Assembly (NCBI GenBank): GCA_003482555.1
Contig: DMYQ01000134.1
Span: 1 to 7,860 of the forward strand
Direction of reading: 5' to 3'
Source of the DNA: Janthinobacterium sp.
GTDB lineage: Bacteria; Pseudomonadota; Gammaproteobacteria; Burkholderiales; Burkholderiaceae_D
Length of the DNA stretch: 7,860 nt
The translations under genes were made by a program, and so were the position numbers. Below the pieces are notes generated by a model. The model was not told the DNA's origin and did not search any database. It saw nothing but the letters and a program-made list of their open reading frames with translations. This document shows positions 6,002 through 7,860 of this stretch, piece by piece; positions within the stretch are counted from its first letter, which is position 1; every line of letters starts with the position of its first letter.

Positions 6002-7287
6002 TGCGCCGCGTCGCCACCTTGCTGCATCGCTGGGCCGGTTTGCTGATCGCCTGCTTCCTGTTCGTCAGCGGCCTGACCGGCGCCGTGATTTCATGGGATC
6101 ACGAGCTCGACGAACTGCTCAATGCGCAACTGATCGATGCGCCCGGCGTCGGCCCGGCGCGGCCGGCGCTGGAGTTGGCGCGCGCCGTCGAAGTGCGCCA
6201 TCCGCGGATGCAGGTATTGTCCGTGCCGATGGCGGCCGAAACGGGGCATTCGCTCGATTTTTATGTGGAGCCGCGCCTCGATCCGGCCACCGGCGCGCTC
6301 TATCCGGCACCCTACAATCAAGTGTTTGTCGATCCCGTGACGGGGCTGGAACTGGGTACACGCAACTGGGGCGCGGCCTGGCCGATCACGCGCGCGACCT
6401 TCGTCTCTTTCCTGTATCGCCTGCATTACACGCTGCATATCCCGCGCCTGTGGGGCATCGACACATGGGGGCTGTGGCTGATGGGCGGTATTGCGATGAT
6501 CTGGACGCTGGACTGCCTGGTCGCCTTCTATCTGACCCTGCCGCAGCGCCGCCGCACTCCGGCGCTGACACTGGTGGCGCCGGCAGCGGTGCGGCCGCCG
6601 CCCAAAAGCTGGTGGCAGCGCTGGCGCCCGGCGTGGCGGATACGCTTCGGGGCCGGCGGTGCCAAGTTGAACTTCGATCTGCACCGCGCCTTCGGTCTGT
6701 GGACCTGGCTGCTGTTGTTCATCATAGCCTTCACGGCCTTTTCGCTGAATCTGTACCGCGAAGTCTTTTTCCCCGCCATGTCGCTGGTCTCGAACGTGAC
6801 GCCGTCGCCGTTCGACTTGCGCACGCCGAGCGGGCCCGACAAGCCCATGGCTGCCACCTTGAGCTACGCCGACGTGCTGGCGCGGGCCAGGGCGGACGGG
6901 GCGCGCCGGGGCTGGCGCGAGCCGGTGGGGGAACTGTCCTACGCGCGCGAGTACGGGATTTACTCGGTGGCCTTTTTCCTGCCGCGGGACGAGCAGGGCG
7001 CCGGGGGCGTCGGACACCGCCAGCTTTACTATGACGGCCGCGATGGCGCCCTGCTCGGTGAGCGCCAGCCCTGGAAAGGCACGCTGGCCGATATCTTCGT
7101 GCAAGCCCAGTTCCCCGTGCATTCCGGCCGCATCCTCGGCATTCCGGGGCGGGTGCTTATTTCGCTGATGGGATTGATCGTGGCGATGCTGTCCGTGACG
7201 GGCGTGCTGATATGGTGGCGCAAGCGCGCCGCCCGCGCCGGCGTGGCGCAGTCGCGTCAGACGCCGGGATTGGCGCGCGCCAGGTAA
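5998..7287 (+). CDS. PepSY-domain membrane protein, probable ferrisiderophore reductase
   Basis: Member of the PepSY-associated TM family (FoxB/PiuB-like), linked in known systems to reductive iron release from siderophores at the inner membrane. It has 429 residues with four helices near 13-32, 153-178, 232-252 and 383-406; basic segments in the 180-230 loop and the tail fit a positive-inside topology with two periplasmic loops. Family marks are LHRWAGL (9-15), LHYTLHIPRLWG (142-153), DLHRAFGLW (227-235) and HSGRILGIPGR (375-385), which supply conserved His10, His143, His147, His229 and His375, possible heme ligands. Each periplasmic loop has a PepSY-like turn: VDPVTG (111-116) and YDGRDG (345-350). 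Start choice is between ATG 5998 (ATGA overlap with the MATE stop, but GAGGG at 5993-5997 directly abuts it) and ATG 6001 (3-base spacing); the difference is one Met. The reductase role is inferred from family and context. Confidence 0.9.
   Translation: MMRRVATLLHRWAGLLIACFLFVSGLTGAVISWDHELDELLNAQLIDAPGVGPARPALELARAVEVRHPRMQVLSVPMAAETGHSLDFYVEPRLDPATGALYPAPYNQVFVDPVTGLELGTRNWGAAWPITRATFVSFLYRLHYTLHIPRLWGIDTWGLWLMGGIAMIWTLDCLVAFYLTLPQRRRTPALTLVAPAAVRPPPKSWWQRWRPAWRIRFGAGGAKLNFDLHRAFGLWTWLLLFIIAFTAFSLNLYREVFFPAMSLVSNVTPSPFDLRTPSGPDKPMAATLSYADVLARARADGARRGWREPVGELSYAREYGIYSVAFFLPRDEQGAGGVGHRQLYYDGRDGALLGERQPWKGTLADIFVQAQFPVHSGRILGIPGRVLISLMGLIVAMLSVTGVLIWWRKRAARAGVAQSRQTPGLARAR
7257..7287. other. 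31-base tail-to-tail overlap of convergent genes
   Basis: The PepSY stop (TAA 7285-7287) lies inside the last codons of the minus-strand gene, and the minus-strand stop (TCA on +, 7257-7259) lies inside the last codons of the PepSY gene. No space is left for an intergenic bidirectional terminator. Confidence 0.8.
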
Positions 7288-7859
7288 TACCACTCGCCGC
7301 CGGCGGCCGCGGCCGCGTCGGGGAACAGGATCAGGGCGTCGAATTCGGCGTCGACGGGGCTGCCGTCGGCGCGCCGGCCGATCAATTCGCCTTTGCGGAC
7401 GGGGTCGAAGCTGGCCCAGGGACGGCAAAAGGCGTCGCCGGCCGCGACCTTGTCGTACACGGCCACCAGGCTGAGCGAGTCGATCCGGTCGGCCGCGACC
7501 GGTTCCGGCGCCGGTGCCTCGATCAGCTTCAGGAAAGCGAGGGCGTTGACGATGGCGCGGTAGGCCACTTCGGGGGCGGCCGGATCGGCGTGCTGGCCGC
7601 ATTCCAGGGTGAGCGCGTAGCCGCCCGTCGAGCGCATGAATTCGGTGCTGCCGACGCCGTGGGCGAGCAGCGCTTCCAGCGCGGCGCCGGGGGCGGCGCG
7701 GCGGCGCGCGCCGGCCCCGTAGGCGGCCAGCCAGCCATCGACGAAGCGGACCACGCCGAGGTGGCGCGCCAGCGCGCGCTCCTCACGCTCGCGCGCGAAC
7801 GGCTCCAGCGCGCCCTGGTTGTCGCGCGGGCCCAGCATCAGGAAGGGCGCGCCCGGCGC
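7257..7859 (-). CDS. Succinylglutamate desuccinylase/aspartoacylase family protein, C-terminal part
   Basis: Zinc-dependent amidohydrolase-like family (M14-related: AstE, aspartoacylase) that cleaves N-acyl amino acids or similar amides. Only the last 200 residues are present; the frame is open to the right edge and the visible part begins APGAPFLMLGPRDNQG. The key recognisable segment is YALTLECGQHADP, whose Glu (codon 7602-7604) matches the catalytic Glu of the TLE(L/C)G motif. The HGNE and DLH zinc-ligand motifs would lie upstream, outside the window, so activity cannot be judged. The tail includes a run of five Ala codons. It converges on the PepSY gene and their ends overlap by 31 bases. 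It has no obvious link to siderophores and its substrate is unknown; the catabolic astE role should not be assumed. Confidence 0.8.
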   Translation of the reverse strand, partial: APGAPFLMLGPRDNQGALEPFAREREERALARHLGVVRFVDGWLAAYGAGARRRAAPGAALEALLAHGVGSTEFMRSTGGYALTLECGQHADPAAPEVAYRAIVNALAFLKLIEAPAPEPVAADRIDSLSLVAVYDKVAAGDAFCRPWASFDPVRKGELIGRRADGSPVDAEFDALILFPDAAAAAGGEWYYLARANPGV

Positions 7860-7860
7860 C

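Larger units (their letters stand above)
2..7287 (+). other. Predicted five-gene siderophore operon
   Basis: Receptor, acyltransferase, monooxygenase, MATE transporter and PepSY protein are co-directional with gaps of 62 and 53 bases and then two 4-base overlaps. No terminator-like hairpin with a T-tract is seen between any of them. Iron/Fur control would be expected, but the promoter region is before the window and no Fur-like AT-rich palindrome is evident inside it. The operon may begin further upstream. Confidence 0.75.

Noticed and set aside
7296..7316. Overlapping perfect GC palindromes (12 bases at 7296-7307, 14 bases at 7303-7316) as a terminator
   Set aside because: They arise from a run of Ala and Gly codons in the minus-strand gene and have no T-tract on either side.
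6091..7602. 503-residue minus-strand open frame opposite the PepSY gene
   Set aside because: Arg/Gln/Pro-rich shadow; the real minus-strand gene is in another frame and ends at 7257.

Overview
This window is one strand of a hydroxamate-siderophore locus from a GC-rich Gram-negative bacterium, plus the edge of an unrelated gene on the opposite strand. The dense GC-rich coding, the TonB-dependent outer-membrane receptor and the style of the proteins suggest a betaproteobacterium, plausibly Burkholderiales of the Oxalobacteraceae (Massilia/Janthinobacterium) kind. That placement is an impression from composition and protein style, not a demonstrated assignment.

Layout on the + strand: (1) a TonB-dependent siderophore receptor at 2-2092, whose start codon and most of whose signal peptide lie before the window; (2) an IucB/AlcB-type acyltransferase for N-hydroxylated amines at 2155-3207; (3) an IucD/PvdA/AlcA-type FAD and NADPH dependent amine N-monooxygenase at 3261-4616; (4) a MATE-family efflux transporter at 4613-6001; (5) a four-helix PepSY-domain membrane protein of the ferrisiderophore-reductase type at 5998-7287. 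The first three genes are separated by 62 and 53 bases, each gap with a good ribosome binding site. The last three are joined by ATGA start/stop overlaps, so the five genes look like one operon. On the - strand, 7257-7859 holds the C-terminal 200 residues of a succinylglutamate desuccinylase/aspartoacylase (M14-like) family protein, which runs off the right edge and overlaps the end of the PepSY gene by 31 bases.

Together the genes give a nearly full siderophore cycle. The monooxygenase N-hydroxylates a diamine or amino acid, the acyltransferase acylates the hydroxylamine to make a hydroxamate, the MATE protein probably exports the finished siderophore, the receptor takes up the ferric complex, and the PepSY protein probably helps release the iron by reduction at the inner membrane. 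The enzyme that assembles the hydroxamate units (an IucA/IucC/AlcC-type NIS synthetase, or an NRPS) and the periplasmic-binding/ABC uptake system are not in the window. If present they should lie upstream of the receptor or elsewhere in the genome.

There is no gene-free stretch above 300 bases. I see no RNA genes, insertion sequences, CRISPR arrays, attachment sites or convincing terminators. The promoter and any Fur operator for the operon must lie before base 1. I find no clearly new biological system here; the points worth a second look are the missing synthetase, the MATE exporter in this position, the unresolved hydroxylase substrate, a small 12-base tandem repeat before the acyltransferase gene, and the convergent gene overlap.
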